This document shows positions 1-14,087 of a stretch of 64,000 nt of DNA, one piece after another. The position numbers and the translations under genes were made by a program. Below the pieces are notes generated by a model that had not been told where the DNA came from, made no database searches, and was given only the letters and a program-made list of their open reading frames with translations. Origin of the DNA: Bactrocera neohumeralis. Taxonomy: Eukaryota; Arthropoda; Insecta; Diptera; Tephritidae. Location of the stretch: positions 4,278,001 to 4,342,000 of the forward strand of contig NC_065921.1 of the NCBI RefSeq assembly GCF_024586455.1, read 5' to 3'. How positions within the stretch are numbered: position 1 is the stretch's first letter; the number at the start of each line of letters is the position of its first letter.

Positions 1-556
1 AAAGCTCTAAACATTCGCGGCAATGTGCGAATTATTGTGTATTTTGTGTTGAATTCATTCTCAAGGTAAAATCAATTGAGATCAAACTAATTGAAATGAA
101 TCTAAATGCCAACAAAGTGGACAGCAGGCCGCTTCTACGCTTGAACTGGATGCGGCTGGGCGAATGACGACCGCTAATGCTGACGTGTATACGCCGGCCT
201 ATTGTTGTTGCTGGCCGGATGGTGTTTTGATGTACAGATGTACATTATTGTACAGGTTGACGGCGTGTCGCGTTTGTGCAACATTTCCATTATATAGTTT
301 TGTGCGAAAATGCAAAATTACAAAAACAAAACCGGCGTAAAATTAAAGAATTCGCAATCAAGAAAGGGCGCACAAGTTTTCGTTTCGTATCTGCTGCCAA
401 ATCAGCTTTTTCAAATTCAATGTTGATTCTTCTGGAGGTATTCATCTTATTTTGAGGAAGCTTCATTGGAAGAATAGATGAAGGGTCCTTACCGAGGCAC
501 TGTCCAATAATCTTCAGGCGACACACGCCCTCACGATGGGGCTGTCAGATTGAGAA

Positions 557-835
557 GACTACAGGAAATGTCTAGAGCAGGGCACCAGGGAAACAATGGA
601 ACATCTCTTGTACACTTGTCCTGCATTTGCAAGACTACGCTGTAAGCATCTGGTGTCCCCACAGTATGATCACTGGAGGCCGCAGATTCTATTAAAATTC
701 GCCTCAAGCGCTGGCATCCTATACGATGACTACTCCTCTTGGACTTAGCAAGTGAACTCCATCTGGTATCGCAAAGGACCAAACTGGTCTATGAGTGGCC
801 TATTGTAGTATCAGATTAACCTAACCTAACCTTCA
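557..835 (+). mobile_element. 3' end remnant of a non-LTR (LINE) retrotransposon
   Basis: Reading 557-748 gives a 63-residue tail ending in TAG with KCLEQGTRETMEHLLYTCPA, the Cys/His knuckle that closes the ORF2 protein of Jockey/LOA-type LINEs (ETMEHLL..CPAFA). It is followed by about 75 bp of 3' UTR ending in repeated cctaac at 823-833. The rest of the element is absent, as expected from 5' truncation on insertion. The clade is uncertain. Confidence 0.7.
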
Positions 836-2149
836 GTTTGGTGTCAGGATTTTTGGAGTACGCGGTTATGTTATGATTGTGATAATGTTTACGACGGGCT
901 GTATTGAGGCGATAATAATCAGCAGAGTTTTATGTTTATTCTTCCCATTTTCCAAAAAGTCTTGGACACTCTTGTTACTTTTCATTTCATCTGCTTATTT
1001 TTTTATGAATGATAAATATTTATGTTCCAAATATTGTTGTTGTTGCTCTAGCGGGTACCTAGCCCCCGTTAGGATGGTAAAGGTCACTCTCGTTTCTCGC
1101 GGCAACTCAAGCTCTTCGTCTCCGATGGGTGGTGGTTTGACTCCGAATACGCCATTTACTGGAAGGGAGTCGGTCAAAGTTTTGATGGCTCCGCTGTGAA
1201 TGACGGTCAGTGCTGTTCCGAACCGCAACCCACGGTCTCAATTCATATGATCTCTCACAGATTAGACAATATTGTTATCGAAACGATACTCACGCTTGGA
1301 AGAGCCTCGCCTATACACTCTTTGACAAAATACAAAAACTATTATCACGAATCACGGTAGGTATAACGGGGTGTAAAAATGTTTTTGTTGTGCGGAAGTT
1401 GCAAATATTTTACGGCTTCGCATGTGTGCATTTAAATATTTAAACATGCCTGTGTTTGTATGTACTCATATAGTATATGTAGTAGATAGAAGTATAACAT
1501 GACGAGCAAATAATTTGTGTGGCGGCAAACGGCAATGATGCGAGCAACTCGTAAATTTCTATTTTCCACACTTTAAACTTAAGCGCGCTATTTTAGGCAA
1601 CTATGACTGGAGTACAATGGTCTGATAATTTCGTTTGGGAATTCAGCGAAGCCACTGCTATGCGCTGTGCGACAGACGAGCGGCGCTGTAGGGAGGTGTT
1701 TGTACAGATGTGACCAGTACAACCTGTTGATTTCAGCTAACCTCGGAATGGGAATACGTTGACACCACTTAAATGAACATTTTTAGCACTCTGTTGTGCC
1801 AGATTTATCTAATAATTCGCCGACTATAATATTCAAAATAAATTGCGCAGATACTACTAACACACCAACACAAATGGATGCGCGCTCAGACTAGTCGGTC
1901 GGTACACAGTGTGTAGTGTTTAGTAAATATGTACATATGTATGATACAGACCTAAATTAGTTATCTTAATTTAGTTTTAATGACAGAATCATGTACATAG
2001 GAAAAATGAAATGGCAACAATGTAGAAATGTAGATATGACATTATTTTCTTGTTGCTGGTATTGATGAGAAACCATTAAATAAAAAGCTAGGCACTGGAA
2101 AATTTAGCAATTTCCGAAATCTATAAATATCAGTGAAAGTTATTTCATA

Positions 2150-2500
2150 CTAACGCTTCCATTCAAGAATTTGATTCGGATCGTTCAGTTTGAATGGCAC
2201 CTATGTATATGCTATATTGTAGAGATCTAAAAAATTGTTCGCAGTTTGTACCGTTGTCTTAGATAATAATTCACGACAAATTTCGTGAAGATATCTTGTC
2301 AAATAAAGAAGATTCCCATATAATCACTGCATAGTGGTCTGTTGTCAGCAATTACGATAAATGAGCAGCTTCTTGGTGAGAAAGGATGCAAAATTGCATA
2401 CCAATATCTCAAAATCTGAGCGAATAGTTCGCGTATATGCAAAGGAACAGACAGACAGCCATGGCTAAATCAACTCAACTACATAGTAGCGCTTATATTT
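2150..2500 (+). repeat. Dispersed repeat family A, copy 1
   Basis: It carries the shared blocks of this family: cagtttg followed by a get-character-variable 'tatatgctat' tract, 'caaatttcgtgaagat', 'atgagcagcttcttgg', 'gcaaaattg', 'tctcaaaa' and 'acagacagac'. The same blocks recur in the same order in copies near 24.8, 31.5 and 48.2 kb, and reversed near 62.6 kb. Mariner remnant sequence follows directly. Confidence 0.65.
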
Positions 2501-2534
2501 CGGCCTTCAACATCAACTGATAATCAACACGTCA

Positions 2535-3085
2535 ATAAAATAAAGAAATTGGTGCTTGAGAATCGAAGATTAACAGTCAAAAATCATGCTGGGATCGTTC
2601 GAATATCGAAAGAATCGGTGAAAACCATATTGAAAGATCATTTGGGCCTTAGAAACGTGAAAGCACGATTGGTTCCAAAATGACTATTTTTTTCGAAAAA
2701 CGGCGTCGCGTTAACGTCTGTGAAGCAATGCTTTCCGACTACCAGGATATCATCAAACGTATTATTATTACTGGCTATGAGTCTTGGATCTATACTAACG
2801 ACCCGAAAACAGACGATCAATTGGCCGAATATGGTAACAAAGGTGAGCAGAAGCTGAAAAAACCAAGTCAAAGCAAGTCAAAAATCAATGTTATTTTGAC
2901 AGTTTCATTTGATTGCCTTCCAACCGGCCAAATTGTCAACAAGGAATACTAATTCGTAAAAAGAGGCCGGAATTATGGGTCGTCGACTTTTGATTTTTGC
3001 ACCTCGATAATGCACCGTTGCATACTGCATTGATTCTTAGTGAGATTTTCGCCATATTTTTAAACAACAAATTCAAAATGAGGGT
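2535..3085 (+). pseudogene. Decayed mariner transposase fragment
   Basis: Pieces in two or more frames match a mariner transposase in order: a helix-turn-helix region near 2560-2640, YESWIYTNDPKTDDQLAEYG with the first catalytic Asp region at about 2775-2835, KPSQSKSKINVILTV, GQIVNKEY at about 2928-2951, and HLDNAPLHTA with the second Asp at about 3002. Stops and frameshifts break it, and no terminal repeats were seen. Confidence 0.75.
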
Positions 3086-4439
3086 AATGTTAATACCTAA
3101 TATTGCTTGAAGTGCAATGAAGATAGACCAATTGTATTAAAAGATTATCATAAAAGTTCAAACTCGTCTACAAGGAAGTCCTCTTCGGTAAAACAATGAG
3201 GATTAACACCATTTCATTAGCTAAGAAAACACCGTCATATGAAGGGTGAGGTTGCTTACCGTTTCAGTTAAACTATTTTGTTTATAAGACCTGAAAAAGG
3301 TGGACAGTCTTTGAAACTTGGCTCATTTTAATGCATATAACCCTGGTTTTGACATTGTGTTTTCATGAAACTTAAATACTTATATATAATTATATTTATG
3401 TACATATATATTTTATAAAAGCGCTATAAAGCGACCAATGTTGATCTATTTGTCGTCTACAAAACTTTGAATGACTCTGCGCTTTGACTGATTACAGCAA
3501 CTCTTGATAGATTGTAGCAACGTGCTTATCACAATCACAGAGGCGCCACCTACACACGACAGTGCGTGTACAGCAGAAAATATTAGATACGTTTTTGCAC
3601 CAGATTTTGAAGTTAGTTGTTAGACGTATAGTAAGTAAGTTTTTATATTAATCTAAAAGATCAATGTACTCTATAACACTTCCATATATAACACTCAACT
3701 TTTTCGGAATATTGCCTTATTCAAGCAAGTAGTTGAAGACCTTTTGTTGTTTTCATGAACGAGCTCCAAATACTCATTTGGGTGATATATTTTGAAATTG
3801 TGAAAATGTATTGTTATTTGTTTTGCAAATTTTTCGAAAAATTGTGGCTTATGTGTCCATATATCTGTAGTATATAATTGTATAAAATTGAGTAAATAGG
3901 TCGTGGGACCCGTCGTCTGTAGTTTGTGGGCAAATATCGCTTGTTTCACTGCCGAAGTGCTTAACTTGTCGAGCGTATGTTTATATGTATGGTGTGTGCG
4001 CGCATACCGAGATATCTTTGAAGGCATGTATGAGTATCAGGCCACAGTTGGTGTGTTTACACTTTGATAAGCGTTAATTTCGCCATTCAAGGTTGCGATG
4101 TACGTAATTTCTTACGTTAATAGCTCAACTCTTTTCATTATCCGAGTGAGTGTGTGTGTGTGTATGAATGGATGGAGATCTAACCTTTTCTCATTTGCCA
4201 AACTTTTTTGCTGCCAACAATGTGTCGGTACTGTACACACAGATTGTATTGGTTGTAAATTAGCTTTGTCTGGGTTAGCGCTTAGTTAAACATATTTGAT
4301 GACAAAAGTATCACACTTCAAATAAGTTTAAATTATTCCAATTGTAGCGGTTTGAGTAATTATGCAGGTATACACACCTTCTATGAAGGTAAAGGAGAAT
4401 CCGCGGATTAAATTTAAAGCGACATGCAAACAAGTAAGG

Positions 4440-4975
4440 GAGTTGGTGGTAATATAGACTTAATTTTTTCTATTTTTGCTAATACCACTACTAATTAAAT
4501 GTTCCCTGAGATTCATGTCATATGGGGGCTAGGTGAAGTTTTCGCCCAATTTTATCCATTTTAGACACAAAGATACCCTGTTGTGAGTAAGACACGCTCA
4601 CATATTGGCCTTTATATGCGGTACAAAGTCACGCCGAAGTTCGAAAATCTTTATTTTAAGTATATGGGAGCTAAGGGAAGTATTGAACCAATTCAACCCA
4701 TTTTTGACACACAGACTTACAATAGTCAGGAATGTCAACTATAGGTACTGCGGTCCAAAAATTCGGACTGTATCGCGCTTTTAGTACTTTTTGACAATAC
4801 CGTTATATGGGGAGAGGACGGAATTGTCTTCCGATTTCATCCGTTTCCACGATGTCTGTAGGAGTTCTTATAATATTTGCGTTGCACGACTTTGCTTTCT
4901 GTAGCTTCAAGTGACTTAGGAGACATTTCAATTAAACCAATTAAAGGGCGAGGCCACACCCACTTTTTCTCATGT
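4440..4975. repeat. Probable decayed dispersed repeat
   Basis: The stretch has repetitive phrases such as 'atatgggggct', 'cccaattttatccatttt', 'cgatttcatccgttt' and 'gggcgaggccacaccca', which suggest repeat-derived DNA rather than a gene. A shorter related phrase, 'aaaatggatcaaatcgg', occurs near 5850. No coding frame, no terminal repeats. Confidence 0.35.
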
Positions 4976-7900
4976 GGCCCTCTGTGCCAAAAAGCAGTTC
5001 TGTATCTAAATTTAGTGCTTAGTTATGGCATATAAAATAAGTATATATTTTCTCCACGTTTGCGCTTTTCTTCTTCGCAAGCAACAACACGCGACGAAGA
5101 AATATACATATTATATGTATGAGTAGAGTATTGAGACACGTGTACTTATGATAGTTATCTAAATAAATTAATGCACATAAGTACTTAAATCTACTCAAAA
5201 AGTTATATACACACGTCACAATCTGTAGACTGCAACGTAATCCTTATTTGCACAATTTTATAATTTTGTTTTGACTATTTTTTTGGATGTATGTATGTAA
5301 ATACATCGCTATGCTTTAGAGTGAGAAGTAAGAAGAAATGCCCAATTATTTATCTACGAGATTTTTGAGTTTCAACAAAGTTTTTCAGCTTTTTATTAAA
5401 AGGCGATTTTAAAGTTTCTTAACAGATCCGTCTTCACTATAAAGCCTCCTTAAGAGGATGTGATTTTTTTTAAAAAATTTGGATCTCCGAAAAAGGTCTC
5501 GGGCAGTGGGCACGATTTTTCTGCTTAAAATTATATGAAACTAAGAACGCAAAAAAATATCGTTATTGATGAATACCGGAAATCTGTCAAAATTTTCATT
5601 GTTGGTAAAATGGCGACTCCCAAAAAAATTCGTTTTGTGTAAAAAATGTTTCTTTAGAGTAACATAAAAATCCAACTTATTGTCAAAATCTCATTCCTTA
5701 TATGTATATTATACTTTCCCTATTATACTTTCCCTATACCTAATAAAAATATGTTCGAACTTCCGGTTTACTTTATACCTCTTTATTGGCCAAATTATTT
5801 GTATGAAAATTAAAGAACGCATGTTTCTAATAACAGTCTTTGTGTCTAAAATGGATCAAATCGGGTGAAAACTTGCATTCGCCCCATTTAACAAATATCA
5901 AGATTTTGAAACATCCAGCTGACCAGCTGATGATACATACATATGTTAGGTACCCTAATGAAATTCAAGTTTTTGGCAACACTTGAAGGTTTTGATCGTT
6001 GGAAGTTCGCGTTTCTATTGCATTGAAACTGACCCGGACTAATGTATTAATTATAGTCTACATACCATAGCCACGTACATAGAAATCGCCTGAGAAACGT
6101 TTTTTCATATGACTGCTTATAAAAAATTCTTTATTTAGAAATTTTAAAGAGTAAAAAGAGAAAAACACGATACAAATGTGAGAGTTTTTACACGGTCGGT
6201 AGTTTCTCGCACCTTTCTATATAGTAGAAGGTATATTGCCGAAAAGGGAGGTAGACGCTTTGAGTTTGGTTCACATCTAGTATACGAGCACGTGACGTTC
6301 GCTCTCTTCGTGTTGCTTTGCTAAATATGATAAAGAATACTTTGCAAATAGTTCACAGCTATGTACATATATATGTATACAAATACAAACATACACATAT
6401 GTACATAGATCGCTATATCAGTATGTCTCATTCTGTTATCGCAAATAATAATGGCGTATAATCGCTCGCATTTAAAAGCATTACTGTATGATCATTTTTC
6501 TGTTGATTTAATAAATTTACATAAACAATATGTGGAATTCTATCAAGTGAATTCCATTAGGTGTCTGATGACTTCAGTTTCTGTCGCGGTTTGAAGCACT
6601 TTGATATGTGACAGAAATTGATAAAAATTCCATTCCAACGTTCGCATTCATGTGTCGATTGTTGCATATGTTTCTATTCTTCAATTGTTTTTGTAACTTT
6701 TCTGGTTTTTACTACTTCTGTAATTGTTATTATTACGACTCATTTACTTTTTTTTTACATAAATTCGGTTATTTAACATTTGTTGTTGTTATTGTTGTTG
6801 CTGTTAGAATTCATTCATTCATTCAACATGTTGCGACTATTGTACATGCTGTCACCAGTAGTGTAAGCGAGTCGACTTTTTTTATATCACAAAAATGATA
6901 TAACCGAAACTATTTTACGTCGTCGAACCATTCATTCAAAAACTCGTTCATACATATGTACATACATGCAACCATACATAAATGTGCATACATACATATG
7001 TATGTATATTATATGACTACTCTGTCCAATTTGTCATATTTAGTCGCAACAGCAATGTGTTTGACAGCGCAATGCCAACATTATTAATAACAACAATAGC
7101 AAATCGCCAACAATCGTTGCCGACAAAAGTGACACGAACCACGACAACTTCGACAAAAACACCGGTAACCTACAATCGTAATAATGGAAATGAACAACAA
7201 TCATATTCAATTATTTATAAATATAAGTATGTACATGTGTACGCATGTATGTATGTAATCGAGTACTGTTATATTGTTGAATTGGAATTTCAGTTACTGC
7301 ACAAGAATTTCGCGCAAAAATTATTTAAACCGATTTATTTATTATTCTTTAGTCGATAGGAAATAATAACTGAAACTATTTAAGGTTAGGAATGTTTCAA
7401 AAATAGTCGAGCACAGGTCAAGAGTTCGCAGTGCAGCAAGCTTGAAGTACGCAGAGTTTTTATTACTAGTTGCTGTGACACGATTAAAAACTACATTCAG
7501 TAAATGAAAATATCTGAAAAGAAACATATACAAAATACAAAATGGCAAACTTAGTTCCGTTCGTTATTGGGTAAGCCGTTAGTTGAAGAAAAGGACGCTT
7601 GGAAGAAAAAGAATAATATTCAAAATAAGTAGCAAAAGTAAACATAGATGACAATATAGTATATCAGACAGTTTGATCCGAAAGTCTGGTTGCAAAATTA
7701 AAATTGTGAAAGATCGATCCAAATCGGATCCCAGTCGGACAGCTGAGAACGCAGTTCCATTATGATATCTAAATACTCCTTAATATTGATTGAAAAGTTT
7801 CTTAAAAATCGCCAAGCGCTTTGAGCCTGCCAGAAATTTGTTGAGGCGGCTTTATAGCAGTTCTAGTTATTTCGACAGGGAGATATATTTCAAGTTCAGT

Positions 7901-10900
7901 CTTGCAAAATCTGGACAATGGAGGAAAAAGAGGCTAATATGTTTCCACCTTTCCATTCAACTTTGATATTTACCGTCCGACAAATTTTTCAGTAGAACCA
8001 GAACCACCAAGGAATGCGGTAAGGTTCAACTTACTGAGAGATGATTTTTTCCGTATCTCACACCTACATTTTTTTTTTACATCAATTCAAGTGTGCTTTG
8101 GCTTGAAACTGCTCATTCACAAGCTCTTCACACAACTTAGCGCTTGATACTGCTATGTCTCGAAACGTTGCTTTTGTAAATTGATATAAGTGACAATATT
8201 GCTAAATTGCGATAAGAGTTGGGCGTAGCTTTGCAGTCTTGGGCACTAGCGTTCAGCCTATTAACCGACAACAACAAAAACAGCAATGACAGTTGGGCTG
8301 GCATACTGGGTTGATTGACTGACGGATGGCCTGGTATGTTATGCTATGAGAAAACTCCATACATACATACATACATACATAATCATACGAATACCTACTA
8401 CTGTCTTGGCTCGCTAACTTTTGATTGTCCACCGTTGATTGTCGTGAAATAAAACTCTGGCATTTACTTGCTGGTGCTGAGTGCAACGACTCGAAATTTC
8501 CAACGCCCGAGTAGTGGTGCCGATTGTTTACGTTTCATTCAGAAAGCGAATAAACGCACACACGCACCGCACACATTCCTTTTAATTTAGATATTATTTA
8601 TTTTATGTGTTGTTATTGTTTATTTGAAATTACTTGTTTTTTGCTGAGCATGCTCTAACTACTCCCAAGTTTCTGTGTGAACATGAACTCCGCTAAATGC
8701 TTGCGGTCATTTTCTTTTGGTAATTCGAAGAACGCTATAAATAAATTATTAATTAAAGCAATATCGCTTACTCAAGTTAATGGCAGCCGAAAAGAACAGT
8801 GCCTGTCTACAAGGCTATTATTTCTAACGAGGTGGAAGCTTTTGCTTGCAACATTTAAATTCGTTTGTGCAACGTGTTCTAATGCTCTCTAAATATTGGA
8901 GCGAAGGCTTTAATTGCTCAGCACTGAAATTCACGATTTGCTTATTTAAGGCTAGGTGGCCGCGTGTGCAGGGTATATTCTTGGCGTGAGTGAAATTAAG
9001 AGGGAAATGAGCTTAGTAGCAAAAATTAATCACTCCCCGTTCGCTTGTTTGCTCTCGTGTTACTGAAAGTGTAAAGAAACCAACGTCAATGTAAACGAAC
9101 AGAAAATGGCATGCCCTGTAAGAAAAACCAAAACAGCTTCACAAGTCGACTTACAGCGTGTTTCAAGTAATTCGTTCGTTTAACATAACACTGCAATGTT
9201 TTGTTCTCAACGGACAAATCAATTCATGTGCACGGACAGCAATAAAAGCAGCAAATGCAATAACATGCATTACAATGTTCTTTCCAAGCACTGTTGTTTT
9301 AAAACAATACTGAAGGAGTAGACAATAAAGGCAATGAAAATCTAGTCATATGGCAATGGGTGCAACAAAACTTTTTCCATATTTCTGTAATATACAAATT
9401 TATGCTTATTGTTATTATTTATTATTGGCTTTCTTATCATATTCAAGTTCAAGATATGCTATTTTATAATAAAATTACATAGTAAGAACCATTTTATACA
9501 TTTTGTATAAAGATATAATCAATTTTGTGCTAATAGATAGATCCACTCGTTATGTATATATGTATGTATATGTACATATGTATGTACATAATATATAATT
9601 TCAACAAACATAAAATATTAAAAATCTGTTTGATGTTTGTGTTATTATAAATATAACATAAGTACTAAGTACTTAATGATATAAGTTATATTATTTATTT
9701 ATACTATTCTTAAAATTAAAAAAAATTGTAAGCGTATTTAGTATACTTATTATTACAAATTATAGTTTGAATACGTGTTTAAGTGCACTTCGATTATATG
9801 TACATACATACAGTATTCGCTTTTAACAGTAAGTGCATGATACAACTCGTTACTTTTTAGCTAGGCAATACAGGCACTGTTTTACATTGCATTGCCTTTC
9901 AAGCATCAAAACAGAGTATGCATTATTTGCTTTGTTGAGAGAAACGAACGAGTCATATTTGTTTGGGTCTTTTGCCTTCGTTGCTGTTCAAGTACACCAC
10001 TTACATTGCTGTAAATGATATCAAACACTGTTAATGCTATAGGTCACTCGTTGCTTTCCTGATATCAAGTGCACTTGTACAGAAGTCTAATATGTATTAC
10101 TGCATATTTTCATATATTAGTCCTTAAACATATAGTAGATAAATTTTTAAACCCATAATAACAAGAAATGGTGAAGAATTACTAGTTCTGTAGAAATCTT
10201 TTGTGAAACAACTGCTAAGTTTTCCTAATGGCATCATTGATTTATGTGCATGTTATATGTATGTATGTATGTATGTACATATATGCATCTGTGTGAAACA
10301 CACTGGAGATTATTCCGCCAATATCCGGCGGAGAATTGTGAACCGAATTTCCTTAAAGAAATACCAATGGAAAAAACCTGGCGTAGAAAGCCAAAGAACA
10401 GGTGGTTTCTGATGCCATACATACTTACAAACATCAGGTTATGACGTGCTTCTTACTTTCTTTCATTTTTGCCGATTTTTGCTAGTGGTTGTTTTGTGTT
10501 TCGCTGGCAATTCGCGCGCTACTAATTTGTCTATACTCAAATCTAATAAGGGAATTGTAGTCGGAGTCGATTATTAAATTAACGATGTCTGCGACGTTAA
10601 TCCGCATTTTAATAATCACGAAAGTTAATATATTTAGTATTTAATTACTTTGATTTGCGTTTTAGGCAGGACGACGAGGTGTGAGGTGTATATGTACATA
10701 TATCAATTTGTAGTTTTATACTTTAAATTGTTGGATGAAGCAGTCAATTCTATTGATACGAAAATAACTTTTTTTTATAACTTTTCAACATCTTTTCTAA
10801 TATTGGTTTCATTTGTTATGAGATTGACTCAATTCCATGCAATTTTTTCGTTTTCTTTGTTTGTGTAGCTCCGCTTTCACTTCCTCTACTTAATCCACCC

Positions 10901-11899
10901 CTTTTCTATGTGCGTTTAAATATACATACATATTTCATATACTAATATTTTTGCATAAATATCGACAGACGCAAACAAATTTCGTTTGCAAACTTGTTTT
11001 GTCAGCCAATTTCTAGCCGGAATCTTTCTATGGTATGTTAATTACATATGTTAATTATCATACCGTCATTATGTTATTAGGTATGTTAAAGCGCTTAAGC
11101 TCAATTCGCTTGAATCTCACTTGCTTTCGCAAACAGTTCATTCCTGATATTTTGCACTAAATCCATGGTCTCAATGTCCCCACGTACACACTCACATGTA
11201 CTTACTTGTATAGTGTGTGCTACATTTGTTTGCGCAGCTATTATCAATACATTTGCCAATTTTGCTGCCGCTGCCGCTGCCGGTACCGTTCTGCAGTTGG
11301 ACCGTTGGGCCAGCGTTGTTTGCTTTATTTCCTCTCTCCCCAATTCGAATCATGACTACGGCTAATACAGTGATTTGGCTTCTTTCCGGTTAGGAGCGGT
11401 CACTTTCTTTGTGGTTCTTAACTTGTTTTTGTTTGTTTGCTTTCTTTTGCTCTTTTTTATGTAAATGCACTTAATACTTTTGTCAAATATTTGAATAAAT
11501 TCCTTTTTTGTTCGTTTATTGGTGAGAGTCGTTCACTGGGCTCGTAACTAATTTTATAAATGTATTGATTTCCTAAACTACTTTAATACACAGAGGTATG
11601 CAGTCGACGCAAGTCAGGAGATCTGATAAAAAGTTTAGAAAAAGTGAGAGAATTGGAAAAAGGCGATCAGTTTCTTTCTAGTTGGTTCTTCCAGTAAGTT
11701 TATGGTAACTGGCCAAGTTGGTTAGGACCAAAGATAACCTGCATTGTTATGATGTCCCTCAGCGAATCAGCCTGTCACTTTAAGTATGAAAAAAGTCTCA
11801 ACTAGGAAAGCTTCGCTTTTGTTAATGTGCTCGTTAAATACATAAAGAAACTCAGAGAAGGTGACAATAAGTTACAAATCCGTTCATATTGTAATGTTG

Positions 11900-12440
11900 A
11901 AAGGATATTATTCTTCTTAAATGGCGTAGACTCCGCTTGGTGTCAATTCGAGATACCAAGTGCAGCCAGGCTCTTCTCCACCTGGTCTTTCAAACGAAGG
12001 GAGGTCTTCCTCTTTCTCTGATTCTCCCGACGGTACTGCGCCGAATACTTTTGGATGTGGAGTGTTTTCGTCCATTCGGACGACATGACTTAATCAGCGT
12101 AGCCGCTGTCTTTTGATTCGCTGAAGTATGTCAATGGCGTCGTATAACTCGTACAGCTCATCGTTCCATCGAATGCGATATTCGCCATGGCCAACTCGCC
12201 TTGGCCAACTCTCGAAAACTCGTAACGTCGACTCGTCAGATTTTGTCATCTGAGAGAGGACTTTACTTCTCAATTGCCTACTCAGTCCAAAGTAGCATCT
12301 GTTAGTAAGAGTTATTCTGTTGTTGGATTTCGAGGCTGACGTTGTTGCTGGTATTAATTATGGTTCCAAGATAGACGAAATTATCAACGAGTTCGAAGTT
12401 ATGACTGTCAACAGTGACGTGGAAGCCAAGTCGTGAGTGC
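11900..12440 (-). pseudogene. C-terminal fragment of a LINE reverse transcriptase
   Basis: The reverse strand carries, in broken frames, the ordered blocks of the C-terminal part of an endonuclease-reverse transcriptase: FVYLGTIIN near 12355-12380, ITLTNRCYFGLSRQLRSKV near 12260-12315, YRIRWNDELYELYDAIDILQ near 12130-12190 and RLRWLSHVVRMDE near 12070-12110. Several internal losses make it non-functional. Confidence 0.75.
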
Positions 12441-14087
12441 GACGACTGTTTGTTTGATTTTTCGTCTACAAATTACAAATGAACCGGTTATACATAAGTA
12501 TAAGGTATACCATCTGATCAAATTTTACCCAAACTGGCATTTTATGATTGCTTTCAAAATAGGCTCCTAACCTAACGCTTGTAACGCTAAATCCATTTTT
12601 CCATGCAATTGTCATAACCCGACTGGACCAGTCTGGATCAAATTCGAACAGGTTTTAACCAAACAAAGCCTTTTAACAATCCTTCCTTCCAAGTGGATTT
12701 TCTTTTATCACTTGCCACAGCATCAATGAAGGCATTGATAGTCTAATTTGGAATTGACTCGTCAAAACTGTTATAAGCCAAACCCTATAATTATATCGAT
12801 AGTACCGTTTTAAACGCTCGTTTACGTATGGAGCTTTGTCGATCGGACTATTAATAAGTTATTATCTAACAAATAGCCGCTGACGTTAAATAATAAAATT
12901 GACTGCCTTCCACGTGTTGTCAATAGTTCATTCAACATACATATACACACACATCTTTGCATGCATTCCATCTACGTATATTTGCGTACTTTGCATGTTT
13001 GAACACAACCGATACTGACAATAGCCTTCTCAACTCCTCAGCTGCACCGGTGCAATGTGTAACAACAACGTAGATAATAGTAAAACTCAATAGTGGTTAG
13101 AATGATTGTTGGGCGATGGGCGTGAGTTTTCATAAGCTGCACGACATGCCCTCAACACTATGTCCATACCTACTTGTATGTATCTGTGTATGTACATATG
13201 TGTTGGAAGAAATAGCGACTTGTTGCCAATCTATTGATAAATAACTGAGCAACTCTATGCATATATCAATGTACTGTGCACAGGTAAGGAGACTCTCTAT
13301 GAATAAACATCACTGGCACCCAGCTACTGCCCGCCACCCACCAGCTGACTGGGGGCATTATGAAAACAAAAGCGAAATAAATATGGAAGCTGCAGCTGGC
13401 GCTTTTGTTGAGGCATAATGCAGATTTAAGAAAAGATGAGTGACCGCGGGGGAGGGGAAGTTCAATGGGCGTGCCTACATATGTGCATACATATATACAT
13501 ATATGTGATAGTGTTTATTTGCGTTTTTGTGGCATAATAATTGTGGCCAAGTTGCGTACTCGTATATTTGTTTGTTTGCATACGTGTGTGTGTGTGTCAC
13601 GCTTTCATATGACGTGTCTTATTCTATTTCCTTAAGTGTAAATGAGCACTGAGGTCACAATAGTTGAACTTCAGCTATTTTAATTATTTGAATTGCGTGT
13701 GTCAGACGTCTAAACATGAAATGCGAAAATTCATTTGTACTAACACTGTGCAACAAGGTTCGTAAAGTGAAAACATTTTGTAGCGGAAGCGTCAGAATGT
13801 GTTTTCTTTGCAAATTGTTTTCAATTTAATAAAATTGGACATGAAGCATAAGCTACGTCTAATCGAGTTTATTAAGCAATAAATTGACTCTTGTTGTTGT
13901 TGTGTTGTTGTTTATTGTATAAGTCGTAGATTTTTAAGTAAACCAAACGAAATTGTGAGAAATGAACCAACAACCAGTAGTTTACTTGACCTGACCCCCC
14001 ATATTATCCGACGTTGCTTTGGAGGTTCAAATAAAGTCTTATTGCTTAAATATTTTACTATATACTTTCTATAGGCTATTCTATTTA

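Noticed and set aside
3695..4027. 110-codon open frame on the minus strand
   Set aside because: No recognisable domain, composition like the surrounding AT-rich DNA and no splice-coherent neighbours.
6608..7359. Two consecutive plus-strand open frames of 96 and 125 codons
   Set aside because: They read through tacatatgta-type repeats and Thr-rich low complexity; no family resemblance.
13580..13600. Short GT run as a possible functional site
   Set aside because: Ordinary microsatellite, too short and common in this genome to interpret.
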